A stretch of 64,000 nucleotides of DNA from Arthrobacter oryzae (lineage in GTDB: Bacteria; Actinomycetota; Actinomycetes; Actinomycetales; Micrococcaceae). Made by a program: the position numbers and the translations under genes. The notes under the pieces were generated by a model, which saw only the letters and a program-made list of their open reading frames with translations, was not told the DNA's origin and ran no database searches. The DNA lies in assembly GCF_003634095.1 (NCBI RefSeq), contig NZ_RBIR01000007.1:151042-215041 (forward strand), in the 5' to 3' direction. Positions 26,347 to 35,024 of this stretch are shown here, piece after piece (within the stretch, counting starts at the first letter, position 1; each line of letters begins with the position of its first letter).

Positions 26347-27129
26347 ATGACCATTCGCACAGGATTCGCCGAGGGCGAGCTCTGCTGGACCGATCTCCAG
26401 ACCAGCGACGTGGGGGCAGCCAAGGCCTTCTACGCGGAGGTTTTCGGCTGGCGGTACGAAGACTTGCCCACCCCGGACGGCCGCAGCTACGCGAAGGCAT
26501 ACCTCGGTGGGGATCTGGTGACGGTGATCGCCCCGCAGACCGCGGAGCAGGAATCCTCGGGCGACCCGGGACGGTGGAATGTTTACTTCGCAGTTGACGA
26601 TGCCGGTGATCTGGCCGCCGAGCTGGCCCACTCCTCCGGGCGCCTCGACTTCGGCCCGGAGCAGGTCGGCGACACCGGCATCATGGTCTTCTTCGCCCCG
26701 CCCGGCGGCGGAACCACCGGGGCTTGGCAGGCGGGCACCCATTTCGGCGCCGCCCGGGACCAGGAAGCCGGCGCCCTGGCCTGGGCCGAGCTCCTGACGC
26801 CGGACCCCCAGGCCGCCGTCGGGTTCTTCCAGCACATCCTCGGGCACGACGTGACCGAATACCCCCAGGACGACGGCGGCACCTACACCACGCTCATGGT
26901 GAACGGCGCCGAGGTGGCCGGGATCGCCCGGGTCCCAGGCGATGCACAGGACACCCTCCAGCCCGGGTGGCAGGTCTATTTCGGCGTCTCCGACGTCGCG
27001 GCAGCGGTTCAGGCCGCGGTGGCCGTGGGCGGCGTCGTGCTGATCGAACCCGAGGAGGCCGGGGAAGCCGGCAGCATCGCCACGCTCCAGGACCCGCAGG
27101 GCGGCGTGTTCAACCTGTTGGAGGTCTAG
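26347..27129 (+). CDS. Two-domain VOC (glyoxalase-fold) protein
   Basis: A 260-residue protein with two vicinal-oxygen-chelate domains. The first (residues about 8-120) begins 'GELCWTDLQTSDVGAAKAFY' with VFGWRYED. The second (about 138-258) begins 'ALAWAELLTPDPQAAVGFFQ' and ends 'ATLQDPQGGVFNLLE'. GGAAGGA precedes the ATG by about 8 bases. Such paired VOC proteins include metal-dependent dioxygenases, glyoxalases and hydrolase-like proteins of unknown function. There is no nearby partner to suggest a substrate. Confidence 0.88.
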   Translation: MTIRTGFAEGELCWTDLQTSDVGAAKAFYAEVFGWRYEDLPTPDGRSYAKAYLGGDLVTVIAPQTAEQESSGDPGRWNVYFAVDDAGDLAAELAHSSGRLDFGPEQVGDTGIMVFFAPPGGGTTGAWQAGTHFGAARDQEAGALAWAELLTPDPQAAVGFFQHILGHDVTEYPQDDGGTYTTLMVNGAEVAGIARVPGDAQDTLQPGWQVYFGVSDVAAAVQAAVAVGGVVLIEPEEAGEAGSIATLQDPQGGVFNLLEV

Positions 27130-27145
27130 GGCCGCCGCTTAAACC

Positions 27146-27286
27146 CATCGAGTGCTCCCCAACCGCCGTTTCCTGGTCTCCAAACGGCGGCTGGGCCCAC
27201 TCCGGCGAGGCCCCTGCCTGAGCCTGCGAGGGCTGGGAGCCGGTGGGGACTTGGGAGGCTAGGGTGCCGGTGGGGAGCACTCGATG
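27146..27286. repeat. 141-bp element bounded by 16-bp inverted repeats
   Basis: CATCGAGTGCTCCCCA at 27146-27161 is perfectly complementary to 27271-27286, with 109 bases between. Just inside the left arm is another perfect hairpin (CCGCCGTTT at 27163-27171, complement at 27182-27190). The element fills almost the whole gap between the convergent VOC and purM genes. It contains no gene. It looks like a miniature inverted-repeat element that may also end both transcripts; I could not see a flanking target duplication. Confidence 0.75.
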
Positions 27287-27301
27287 ATGGTGCGGGCGGG
27301 A

Positions 27302-28474
27302 TCAGGCGTAGGCGTTGACCAAACGGACGGCGCCGCCGTCGACGCCCTTGGCGCCCTGGACGTAGTCCGGGCCGGTCTTGACGATCGAGTCCGAGTTCTC
27401 CTGGACCGTGCCCATGATCCAGGACGGCAGGCCGCGGTCGTTGAGCCGGTTCACGGCGGCGTCCGCGGCCTCCGGGGAAACAATGGCGACCATGCCGACA
27501 CCCAGGTTCAGGGTGCGCTCAAGGTCGGCGAGCGGGACGTTGCCGAGCTCGGCGACCAGCTTGAAGATGGCCGGGAGCTCCCAGGTGGAGCGGTCCACGG
27601 TGGCCAGCAGGCCCTGCGGGAGGACGCGGGCGAGGTTGGCCGCGAGTCCGCCGCCGGTCACATGGCTGAAGCCGTGGACAGCCTTGCCGCCAGCGGCGGA
27701 GCCGTTGACCGGGAAGGTGCGGGCCAGGTCCAGGCAGTCCGCGGCGTAGACGCGGGTGGGCTCGAGGAGCTCCTCGCCCAGGGTGCGGCCGAGTTCGGAG
27801 ACATGGCGTTCCAGGGCCCAGCCGGCGTGGTTGACCACGCGGCGGACCAGGGAGTAGCCATTGGAGTGCAGGCCGGAGGAGGCCATGCCGATCACGACGT
27901 CGCCGGCGCGGACACGGTCCGGGCCCAGCAGAGCGTCGGCCTCGACCACGCCGGTGGCGGCACCGGCGACGTCGTACTCGTGCTCCCCGAGCAGGCCCGG
28001 GTGCTCGGCGGTTTCGCCGCCCACCAAGGCGGTGCCGGCGACCGAGCAGGCGGCCGCGATGCCGCGGACGATGTCGGCGATGCGCTCGGGGACAACCTTG
28101 CCGCAGGCGATGTAATCGGTCATGTAGAGCGGCTCGGCGCCCACGACGACGATGTCGTCCACCACCATGCCGACGAGGTCGTAACCGATGGTGTCGTGGA
28201 TGTCCATGGCCTGGGCGATTGCCACCTTGGTGCCGACGCCGTCGGTGGAGGTGGCCAGCAGCGGCCGCTTGTAGGTCAGCAGCCGGGAGACGTCGTAGAG
28301 CCCCGCGAACCCGCCGACGCCGCCGATCACTGAGGCGTTGTGGGTTGCCTTGACGGCATCCTTCATGAGCTCGACGGCGCGGTCTCCCGCTTCGACGTCG
28401 ACGCCGGCGGAGGCGTAGGTGATGCCGGCGTTCTGGGCGGCATTCATGTCAGCGGCCGGGGAGGCGGAAGTCAT
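27302..28474 (-). CDS. purM: Phosphoribosylformylglycinamidine cyclo-ligase
   Basis: A 390-residue AIR synthetase, the fifth step of purine biosynthesis. Motifs of the family: ITYASAGVDVEAGD at the N terminus, LLATSTDGVGTKV, VDDIVVVGAEPLYMTDY (Mg-ATP site) and ALVGGETAEHPG. The C-terminal tail (about 25 extra residues ending RLVNAYA) is longer than in E. coli PurM (345 residues). The ATG overlaps the purF stop as ATGA, so the pair is coupled. An internal ATG at 28447 is a less likely start. Confidence 0.96.
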   Translation of the reverse strand: MTSASPAADMNAAQNAGITYASAGVDVEAGDRAVELMKDAVKATHNASVIGGVGGFAGLYDVSRLLTYKRPLLATSTDGVGTKVAIAQAMDIHDTIGYDLVGMVVDDIVVVGAEPLYMTDYIACGKVVPERIADIVRGIAAACSVAGTALVGGETAEHPGLLGEHEYDVAGAATGVVEADALLGPDRVRAGDVVIGMASSGLHSNGYSLVRRVVNHAGWALERHVSELGRTLGEELLEPTRVYAADCLDLARTFPVNGSAAGGKAVHGFSHVTGGGLAANLARVLPQGLLATVDRSTWELPAIFKLVAELGNVPLADLERTLNLGVGMVAIVSPEAADAAVNRLNDRGLPSWIMGTVQENSDSIVKTGPDYVQGAKGVDGGAVRLVNAYA

Positions 28475-30129
28475 ACTGGCTCTTTCTTGTCGGCTGAGGT
28501 GACGCGGTCGGCATCGGTGAGCAGTTCTTCGAATTCGGAGTCCGGGCCCGGGTCGCAGCCGGTGGCGCCGGCCTTGGCGGCCGGGTCGTCCGCGATCGAG
28601 GTGCCGGGATCGGCGTCGGACGCGGCGGACGGTGCCGGCGCTGCCGTGGCGGGCAGCCCGCCGAGGTCCGTGCGCTCAAGCAGGTTCTTGCCGAGCTTGT
28701 CCGCGCCCGGCAGCTCGATCGGGTACTTGCCGGTGAAGCAGGCGGTGCACAGCCGTTCGCGCGGCTGCCGGGTGGCGCCGATCATGCCGTCTTCGGAGAT
28801 ATAGGCGAGCGAGTCGGCACCGATGGCCTGGGTGATTTCCTCGACGGTGGCGCCGTTGGCGATCAGTTCCGCGCGGGAGGCGAAGTCGATGCCGTAGAAA
28901 CAGGGCCACTTGACCGGCGGGGAGGAAATCTTGATGTGGACGCTTGCGGCGCCGGCTTCCCGGAGCATCCGCACGATGGCGCGCTGGGTGTTGCCGCGGA
29001 CGATCGAGTCATCCACCACCACGACACGCTTGCCGCGGATCACGGATTCGAGGGCATTGAGCTTGAGCCGGATGCCGAGCTGGCGCAGCGTCTGCGAGGG
29101 CTGGATGAACGTGCGGCCGACGTAGGAGTTCTTGACGAAGCCGTGCGCGAAGGGGATGCCGGATTCCTCGGCGTAGCCCACCGCCGCGGGGGTGCCCGAT
29201 TCCGGCACCGGGATGACGATGTCCGCTTCCTGGGTGTTTTCGCGGGCCAGCTGGCGGCCCATTTCCACGCGGGATTCGTATACCGAGCGGCCCGCAATGG
29301 ACGCGTCCGGGCGGGCGAGGTAGACATATTCGAAAACGCAGCCGGCCGGCGTCGCCTCGGCGAAGCGCTGGGAACGGACGCCGTCCTCGTCGATCGCGAT
29401 GAACTCGCCGGGCTCGATCTCGCGGATGAAGCTGGCGCCGACGGTGGCGAGGGCGGACTGCTCGGAGGCCACCACCCAGCCGCGTTCCAGCCGGCCCAAG
29501 CAGAGCGGGCGGATGCCGTAGGTGTCGCGGGCCGCGTAGAGGGTGCCCTCATCCATGAAGACGAAGCAGAAGCCGCCCTTGATCTTGGGCAGCAGCTCCA
29601 TCGCGGTCTGCTCAAGGGACTTGCCCTCTTCGCCCTCCAGGAGCGCCGTGACCAGCGCCGTGTCCGAGGTGTTGCCCTGCTTCATCTCGCCGCTGAGCTG
29701 GCCGCCGTTGCGGTCCTCGATCATCGCCTTGAGCTCGGCCGTGTTGGTCAGGTTGCCGTTGTGGGCCAGGGCCACGGTGCCCGTGGCGGTCGCGCCCAGG
29801 GTGGGCTGGGCGTTGGCCCAGTGGCTCGCACCCGTAGTTGAATAGCGGCAGTGGCCGACGGCCAGGTGCCCGGTCAGGGTGTTCAGCGTGGTCTCGTCGA
29901 AGACCTGGGAAACGAGGCCCATGTCCTTGTAGACGTTAATCCGCTTGCCGTCGCTGGTTGCAATACCAGCCGACTCCTGACCGCGGTGCTGCAGTGCGTA
30001 CAGCCCGTAGTAGGTGAGTTTTGCTACTTCTTCACCGGGTGCCCAGACCCCGAAGACGCCGCATGCGTCCTGAGGGCCTTTTTCGCCTGGGAGAAGATCA
30101 TGAGAAAGTTTTCCATCGCCGCGTGCCAC
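28471..30129 (-). CDS. purF: Amidophosphoribosyltransferase
   Basis: A 552-residue glutamine PRPP amidotransferase, the first committed step of purine synthesis. After a 22-residue propeptide the catalytic Cys follows (QDACGVFGVW), which is expected to become the mature N terminus. The PRPP loop is VVVVDDSIVRGNT. Cysteines at GCVFEY, PCFYGID and LCTAC match the four ligands of the Bacillus-type 4Fe-4S enzyme. The last ~60 residues are an acidic Ala/Pro/Asp-rich extension with no known role. The GTG start at 30129 lacks a good ribosome site. Confidence 0.95.
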   Translation of the reverse strand: MARGDGKLSHDLLPGEKGPQDACGVFGVWAPGEEVAKLTYYGLYALQHRGQESAGIATSDGKRINVYKDMGLVSQVFDETTLNTLTGHLAVGHCRYSTTGASHWANAQPTLGATATGTVALAHNGNLTNTAELKAMIEDRNGGQLSGEMKQGNTSDTALVTALLEGEEGKSLEQTAMELLPKIKGGFCFVFMDEGTLYAARDTYGIRPLCLGRLERGWVVASEQSALATVGASFIREIEPGEFIAIDEDGVRSQRFAEATPAGCVFEYVYLARPDASIAGRSVYESRVEMGRQLARENTQEADIVIPVPESGTPAAVGYAEESGIPFAHGFVKNSYVGRTFIQPSQTLRQLGIRLKLNALESVIRGKRVVVVDDSIVRGNTQRAIVRMLREAGAASVHIKISSPPVKWPCFYGIDFASRAELIANGATVEEITQAIGADSLAYISEDGMIGATRQPRERLCTACFTGKYPIELPGADKLGKNLLERTDLGGLPATAAPAPSAASDADPGTSIADDPAAKAGATGCDPGPDSEFEELLTDADRVTSADKKEPV

Positions 30130-30192
30130 TGGTCGATTATCTCACGATGTGCGCTAAGACTTTTCCGGCGGCCGGATTATGACCTGCCGCCC

Positions 30193-30564
30193 CTAGATGC
30201 GGTTCCCGTCGTCGTCGGCGTCGGAGACCGAATCGGGGACGGGTTCGACGACGGCGCGCTCGGCGCGGCGGACGCTGACCCGGTCCAGCACGAGAGCCGC
30301 CACGGCCCCCAGGATGACGCCGCCGGCTGCACAAAGAATCATGAAAAAGCCGAAAACGGAGCTGGCGTCGTAGCTGGCATCACCGGGGAGTGCAAAGGCG
30401 ATGATGGCAGCCGCGGCCACGCCCACGAGGCCGCCCAGGATTAGGAACGGCACATACTTCGGCGCCCGGCGGACGGTGACCTCGCGCCGCGCCGGGACGC
30501 CGCCCGGGACCGGTTCCCCCAGGGGGTCGTTGCCTGCGGTGCCGGGGGTTTCATGGGAAGACAT
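30193..30564 (-). CDS. Small two-helix membrane protein
   Basis: A 123-residue protein with a cytoplasmic N terminus of about 37 residues and two transmembrane helices (YVPFLILGGLVGVAAAAIIA and FGFFMILCAAGGVILGAVAAL). Its C terminus is acidic. It is a conserved-hypothetical type often found upstream of purF in related genomes (from memory). It lies 63 bases upstream of purF on the same strand and could share its transcript. Function unknown. Confidence 0.75.
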   Translation of the reverse strand: MSSHETPGTAGNDPLGEPVPGGVPARREVTVRRAPKYVPFLILGGLVGVAAAAIIAFALPGDASYDASSVFGFFMILCAAGGVILGAVAALVLDRVSVRRAERAVVEPVPDSVSDADDDGNRI

Positions 30565-30664
30565 GCCGTTAAGCCTACTGCCCTTCGACTCATTGCCGGT
30601 GACCGATTCCCGGCGCAGACTAGGGGTGGGGAAAGGCTAGGTACAGACGAGCGAAGGAACCGCC

Positions 30665-31513
30665 ATGTTAGCCTCGGCCGACCGTGTTCGCGAGGAGCAG
30701 CGCTTGCTCTGGGATGAGTTCTCGGCGGGCTGGAAGAAATGGGACGCTGAACTGCTCGGCTGGCATGCCCCGTTCGGGGACGCCCTGCTCCGGGAGCTCC
30801 GGCTTCGCCCCGACTCCACGGTGCTGGACGTCGCGGCCGGCTCGGGGGAACCCGCGCTCGATGTCGCGGCGCAGGTACCGGAGGGCCGCGTGGTCCTGGC
30901 CGACATTTCGGCCGGGATGCTGCGGGTGGCCGAAGAGAAGGCGTTGGCCAGGGGCCTGGACAACGTGGACTTTCAAGTGTGCGACTCGGCCGCCCTGCCG
31001 TTCGGTGACAACACGTTCGACGCCGTGTATTGCCGGTTCGGTTTGATGTTCTTTCCGGTGATGTCCGCGGCCATGCGAGAAATGGCGCGCACCGCCAAGC
31101 CCGGCGCCAGGGTGGGCGCCGTCGTCTGGGGGCGGGCCGCCCAGAATCCGTGGGCCAGCCTGATCCTGGGCACGATTGCCCGGCACAGCGAGCTGCCCAT
31201 TCCGCCCGCAGGGAACCCCGGGCTGTTCCGCTGCGCACCCACCGGGTTCATGACCCGGATGTTCAAGGACGCCGGGCTCACGGAAGTGACCGAATATCAG
31301 GTCAGCACCGAGCTGGTGCATGAAACCCCCGAGAGCTACTGGGAGTTCATGACCGAAATTGCGACCACCGTGGCCATGGGGCTGGCCAAAGCCGACGACG
31401 AGTCGCGGGCCCTGATCCGCTCGGACGTGTTCGAGCTGCTGGGCCGGTATCAGCACGACGGCGCGATCCGGCTCCGGTCCACCGCCACGGTGGTGGCCGG
31501 GACCAAACCCTAG
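30665..31513 (+). CDS. Class I SAM-dependent methyltransferase
   Basis: A 282-residue methyltransferase of the UbiE/Methyltransf_11 type. Motif I is VLDVAAGSGEPALDVA (SAM binding), motif II DISAGMLRVAEEKA, and the following strands are FQVCDSAALPFGDNTFDAVYCRF. The C-terminal part (PAGNPGLFRC, TGFMTRMFKDAGLTEV) should hold the acceptor site. GAAGGA lies about 8 bases upstream of the ATG. No partner gene suggests a substrate. It is divergent from the small membrane protein. Confidence 0.85.
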   Translation: MLASADRVREEQRLLWDEFSAGWKKWDAELLGWHAPFGDALLRELRLRPDSTVLDVAAGSGEPALDVAAQVPEGRVVLADISAGMLRVAEEKALARGLDNVDFQVCDSAALPFGDNTFDAVYCRFGLMFFPVMSAAMREMARTAKPGARVGAVVWGRAAQNPWASLILGTIARHSELPIPPAGNPGLFRCAPTGFMTRMFKDAGLTEVTEYQVSTELVHETPESYWEFMTEIATTVAMGLAKADDESRALIRSDVFELLGRYQHDGAIRLRSTATVVAGTKP

Positions 31514-31541
31514 GCGGCCGCCTGCTGGGTTTCCGCGCCGT

Positions 31542-31850
31542 TTTCAGACGGGCGCACCGGTTTCAGACGGGCGCACCGGGGATCCGCGCCGCCCCCGTCC
31601 GGGTTCCGAGCCGTGGTCCGAAATCGTAGCGAGGATTGCCCGGCGTGGGGCCGGGGTCCGAGCTGGCCGGGTCCGAGCTTGGAACGGTGGTCCGAAATCG
31701 TAGCGGAAACTGCCCAGCGTGGGTCCCGGGTCCGAGCTGCCTGGGATCCGAGTTTGGAGCGGTGGTCCGGAATCGCAGCGAGGACTGCCCGGCGCAGCCC
31801 GGGATCCGAGACACCCCTGTCCGGGTTCGGAGCCGTCGTCGCGGAACCAC
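31542..31850. repeat. 19-bp doublet and 74/75-bp tandem repeats downstream of the AbiEi-like gene
   Basis: TTTCAGACGGGCGCACCGG occurs twice back to back (31542-31560 and 31561-31579). It is followed by three copies of a 74/75-base unit whose core GTGGTCCGAAATCGTAGCG begins at 31613, 31687 and 31762. A partial fourth unit ends near 31835, close to the stop of the AbiEi-like gene at 31858. Frames cross the repeats on both strands but encode only low-complexity peptides, so I call no gene in this 344-base gap. Confidence 0.8.
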
Positions 31851-31857
31851 CGCAGGA

Positions 31858-32805
31858 TCAGCGACGGCACGACGGGAGTGTCTGGCGCGGAACACCCGCC
31901 GCAGCCAGGAATGCCGCAAAGGTTGCCGGGCTGGACAGCTCGGACCATGTCCAGCGGATCACGCGTCGGCCCGTGGCGCGGATCCTGTCCTCCCGGCGCT
32001 TCTCGTCGGTGAGGGCCTGAGCCGGTGTTCGGCCCTGGAGATACTCCGCTTTCCGGTACTTTACGAGGCCGTCGAATTCTCCGCACAGCTTCTCTTCGGC
32101 CCAGTCAAAGTCTGTGAATGCCACCAGCCCCCGCGCATCGCGGATTTCGACTTGAAGGAGGGGAACCCGGAAACCGAGCCGGTGCATCAGCGCGCGGCTT
32201 ACCGATTCTCCGGGGGAGCCGGACGCGGGATCAGCAAACTTCAAGGCCATCCGGATTCGCCGGGCCGCGGCTTTGGAGTAGTTGCCGTCAATGCCAGCGT
32301 CCAGGTCCTCGCGGCTGACCGGTGCCAAGTTGTCAGGCTGTGACCGGAGGACGTGGTCGAAGACCGTGACGCCCTGCTCGAACGATTCGAAGGCTGCCAA
32401 GTCCAAGGCTGTCCGGACGCGGTCCGTGACCAGGAGCCCGCGATGTTCCTCGATCTGCGTCGAGTCAAAATCGACGAAATGACGCCGGACCCCGGCGCGC
32501 GAGCGTCCGCCGCCGGCGTCGGATGTGCAGGCCCGGACCACATGTTGATGGCCGAGCAGCGGCATGTCCCACAGAGCAGCGGACGACTGGCGGCAGAACA
32601 CGGTGCGGCTCCTCAGCGTGGCGGCTGCCGCCCGGATGAGGACCGGATACCTGTCCCACGGCGTCAGCGCGTCCCATTCCCGTGCCCGTACGTAGACGCC
32701 CTGCCGGATACGCCGGAGCTGCCCCGATTTTGCCTGCCGCGCGAGGGTTCGGGCGTCCTGGCCGAGGCGTGCGAGATCGCTGCTGAGAATCAGTGGCAGT
32801 TCCAT
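31858..32805 (-). CDS. AbiEi-like winged-helix protein with C-terminal nuclease-like domain
   Basis: A 315-residue protein. The ATG at 32805 is preferred over a TTG at 32865. The N terminus has the pattern of AbiEi-type antitoxin wings (RQAKSGQLRRIRQGVYV), then SRTVFCRQSSAALWDMPLLG. The C-terminal ~110 residues have the order expected of a DUF559/PD-(D/E)xK-like nuclease: FTDFDWAEEKLCGEFDG, VKYRKAEYL, 'EKRREDRIRATGRRVIRWTW'. Such proteins are frequent actinobacterial accessory genes of unknown role; defence is plausible but unproven. No toxin partner is adjacent. Repeats flank it on both sides. Confidence 0.72.
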   Translation of the reverse strand: MELPLILSSDLARLGQDARTLARQAKSGQLRRIRQGVYVRAREWDALTPWDRYPVLIRAAAATLRSRTVFCRQSSAALWDMPLLGHQHVVRACTSDAGGGRSRAGVRRHFVDFDSTQIEEHRGLLVTDRVRTALDLAAFESFEQGVTVFDHVLRSQPDNLAPVSREDLDAGIDGNYSKAAARRIRMALKFADPASGSPGESVSRALMHRLGFRVPLLQVEIRDARGLVAFTDFDWAEEKLCGEFDGLVKYRKAEYLQGRTPAQALTDEKRREDRIRATGRRVIRWTWSELSSPATFAAFLAAAGVPRQTLPSCRR

Positions 32806-32887
32806 GTGCCGATCGTGGCCCCCGAGGCCGGACCGGACAACCGGCGGCGCCGCGGATGTGGACAACTTATCCGCGGTGTTCCGAGTG

Positions 32888-33120
32888 GCGCACCGATTTC
32901 GGACACGCGCACCGATTTCAGACGGGCGCAGGCAGGATCCGCGGCGCGGTTGTCTTATTCCGCTGCGGCGGTCTGAAAGCGTAGCGGAATCTGCCGGGCT
33001 GAAGCCGAAGCCGAAGCTGCGGCGGTCCGAAAGCGTAGCGGAATCCGCCGGGCTGAAGCCGAAGCCCGAGCCTAAGCTCCAGCCGAGCCGAAACCCGAGC
33101 CTCAGCTCCGCCCGGGCCTG
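32888..33120. repeat. Second block of the same repeat family, upstream of the AbiEi-like gene
   Basis: TTTCAGACGGGCGCA recurs at 32916 and a variant (TTTCGGACACGCGCA) at 32897, in the same orientation as the copies at 31542 and 31561. It is followed by GGATCCGCG as in the other block. Two copies of a 54-base unit with core GAAAGCGTAGCGGAATC start near 32970 and 33024. The core matches that of the 74-base units at 31613. No gene is seen in this 331-base gap. Confidence 0.78.
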
Positions 33121-33136
33121 ACCCGGGGCCGCGCTG

Positions 33137-33616
33137 CTAGACGCCCAGCTCTTCCTTCAGCGCAGCGACGTGGCCCTGGGCCTTGACCTGGTACTGCGCG
33201 AGCTTCACCTTGCCCTCGGGGTCCAGCACCACGGTGGAGCGGACGATGCCCTCCGTGACCTCGCCGTGGATCAGCTTCTCGCCCCAGGCGCCGTAGGCGA
33301 GAGCCACGGCATGGTCCTCGTCGGCCAGAAGCGGGAAGGTCAGGGCGAAGTCGCCGGTGAAGTGAGCCAAGGCGTCCGGGGCATCGGGGGAGATGCCCAG
33401 GACTTCGTAGCCCGAGCCCTGCAGGGATGCCAGGTTGTCACGGAAATCGCAGGCCTCGGTGGTGCAGCCCGGGGTTGCGGCCTGCGGGTAGAAGTACACG
33501 ATGACGTTCTTGCCGCGGTAGTCGGCGAGGGAGACCGGCTTGCCCTCGGCATCGGGCAGCGTGAATTCCGGGGCCGGCGTGCCGGGCTGGAGTTTGACAG
33601 TCGGATTGGCGCTCAT
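33137..33616 (-). CDS. bcp: Thiol peroxidase of the Bcp/PrxQ type (paralogue 1)
   Basis: A 159-residue peroxiredoxin that reduces hydroperoxides using thioredoxin. The start at 33616 follows AAGGA. The active site is ATPGCTTEACDF, with the peroxidatic Cys and, five residues later, the resolving Cys of the atypical 2-Cys PrxQ group. 'GKNVIVYFYPQAATPG' and 'TFPLLADEDHAVALAYGAWGE' are family landmarks. A second, clearly related copy lies at 35025-35522; between them is the beta-lactamase-fold gene. Confidence 0.93.
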   Translation of the reverse strand: MSANPTVKLQPGTPAPEFTLPDAEGKPVSLADYRGKNVIVYFYPQAATPGCTTEACDFRDNLASLQGSGYEVLGISPDAPDALAHFTGDFALTFPLLADEDHAVALAYGAWGEKLIHGEVTEGIVRSTVVLDPEGKVKLAQYQVKAQGHVAALKEELGV

Positions 33617-33903
33617 GGTGATCCTTAGGGGGAGGGGACAACTGGTCTGTGGTGCACAACACCTGCGCCGAGGCCTGTATTCCGTCGGTTGCCGGCGGTG
33701 TGCCGGCGGTCCAACGGATGGTGCGACGGCCGGCGTTTGCGGCGTCTTTTGGGCGGAGGGTAGGGCGGTGTGACGGCGGTCCGGGAGAGCCGACTGTGTG
33801 TCGTTCAGCGTCCTCCTCAGCTCGGCAGCTGCGCCGGGTCTGGGCCGTCGTGACAGCCTCTTCATAGCTGATGCATAGGTGGGCTGGTTAAAGTCAGGCC
33901 TCT

Positions 33904-34893
33904 ATGGACGATCACACGACACGAGAGCCACGCACCGGATCACGACGCGCGGGCACCGGCCGGGGGCGGGCGCCTCGCCGGGTCCGGGCCGTGATCCTCG
34001 CAGCCGTCGCCGCGGTGCTGGCACTCGCGCTGGCGACAGGGATTTACTCCTCCGCCCAAGCCCGCACGGCGGCGAATCTCGCGGCGGCGTCGGCCGCGCC
34101 ATCAGCTCCGACGACGGCCCAGGCCAGCAACCCGGCCCCGGCGGGGCTGGACGCGGCGGCCCGAAAGTCTGCCCCGTCCCCGCCGGCCGGGTCCATCGAC
34201 GCGGCGCTCGACGCAAAGGTCAATGCCATCATCGCGGCCAACAGCCAGTACCAGTTCGGCGTGGCGCTGGTCGATCTTTCCAAGGGCGCAGGCTCTGCGG
34301 ACGCCCACGAATACGGTGTCCAGGAGAAGTTCGTGGCGGCCAGCACGGCCAAGGTCCTGGCAGCGGCGGCCTTCTACCATCTGGTCGAAACCGGGGATGC
34401 CAGCCTCGAGGACCCGATGGGGAGCTACACCGCCGGATTCCAGCTCCGGGAGATGATCCAGCAAAGCGACAACGACTCCTGGTCGCTGATCATGGATGCC
34501 GTGGGCCACGAGGAGCTGACGGAGTACGCGGCATCGCTAGGCGTGAGCTACGACCCCGAAACCAATACACTGACGCCGGCGGAAATGGCGACCATCATCT
34601 CCGGCGTCTACTCCGGCACGCTCCTGAACGCCGGGGACACCGCGCAGCTGCTGTCCTATATGCAGGACACCAACTACGAAACGCTGATTCCAGCGGCCGT
34701 TCCGGAGGGCATCACGGTTTTCCACAAGTACGGCCTCCTCGGCGATGAGCTTCACGATGCCGCGATCCTGGCCCAGGGCAGCACCGCCTACGCCCTCGTG
34801 ATCTACACCAAGGGCCAGGATGAAAGCGACATTCCCGAACGCACCGAAGTGATCCATCAGCTGACGCAGGCCGTTGCGGGCGCCCTTTTTTAG
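33904..34893 (+). CDS. Beta-lactamase-fold (class A-like) serine hydrolase, membrane-anchored
   Basis: A 329-residue protein. A basic N terminus and one hydrophobic helix (AVILAAVAAVLALALATG, about 28-47) act as a signal anchor, followed by an Ala/Pro-rich linker. The domain has the active Ser in ASTAK (S-x-x-K), the QSDNDS loop (S-D-N) and K-Y-G in VFHKYGLLGDE where K-T/S-G is normal. Glu of the class A omega loop is not obvious. It may be a D,D-peptidase-like or regulatory protein rather than a drug-inactivating enzyme. It stands alone between two minus-strand peroxiredoxin genes. Confidence 0.8.
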   Translation: MDDHTTREPRTGSRRAGTGRGRAPRRVRAVILAAVAAVLALALATGIYSSAQARTAANLAAASAAPSAPTTAQASNPAPAGLDAAARKSAPSPPAGSIDAALDAKVNAIIAANSQYQFGVALVDLSKGAGSADAHEYGVQEKFVAASTAKVLAAAAFYHLVETGDASLEDPMGSYTAGFQLREMIQQSDNDSWSLIMDAVGHEELTEYAASLGVSYDPETNTLTPAEMATIISGVYSGTLLNAGDTAQLLSYMQDTNYETLIPAAVPEGITVFHKYGLLGDELHDAAILAQGSTAYALVIYTKGQDESDIPERTEVIHQLTQAVAGALF

Positions 34894-34917
34894 GCCGCGC
34901 GTGAGGGCCCGTTCGGT

Positions 34918-35003
34918 GCCTTCGGAAATCCGCGGCGGAATCAGACCGCGGCACCGGGGATCCGCGGCGCCCCTGGCCGAAACCGTGGCGGAAAGCCGAA
35001 GGC
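34918..35003. repeat. Third locus of the repeat family, bounded by 8-bp inverted repeats
   Basis: GCCTTCGG (34918-34925) and CCGAAGGC (34996-35003) are complementary. The inside carries CACCGGGGATCCGCGGCGCCCC and GCCGAAACCGTGGCGGAA in the order seen at 31573-31631, so it is related to the two blocks around the AbiEi-like gene. It fills most of the 131-base gap between convergent genes. Confidence 0.65.
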
Positions 35004-35024
35004 GGTGGAGCAGTCGTCCGGCGC

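Noticed and set aside
31544..32086. 180-residue minus-strand frame over the tandem repeats
   Set aside because: It is encoded by the 74/75-base repeats and overlaps the end of the AbiEi-like gene in another frame; low-complexity product.
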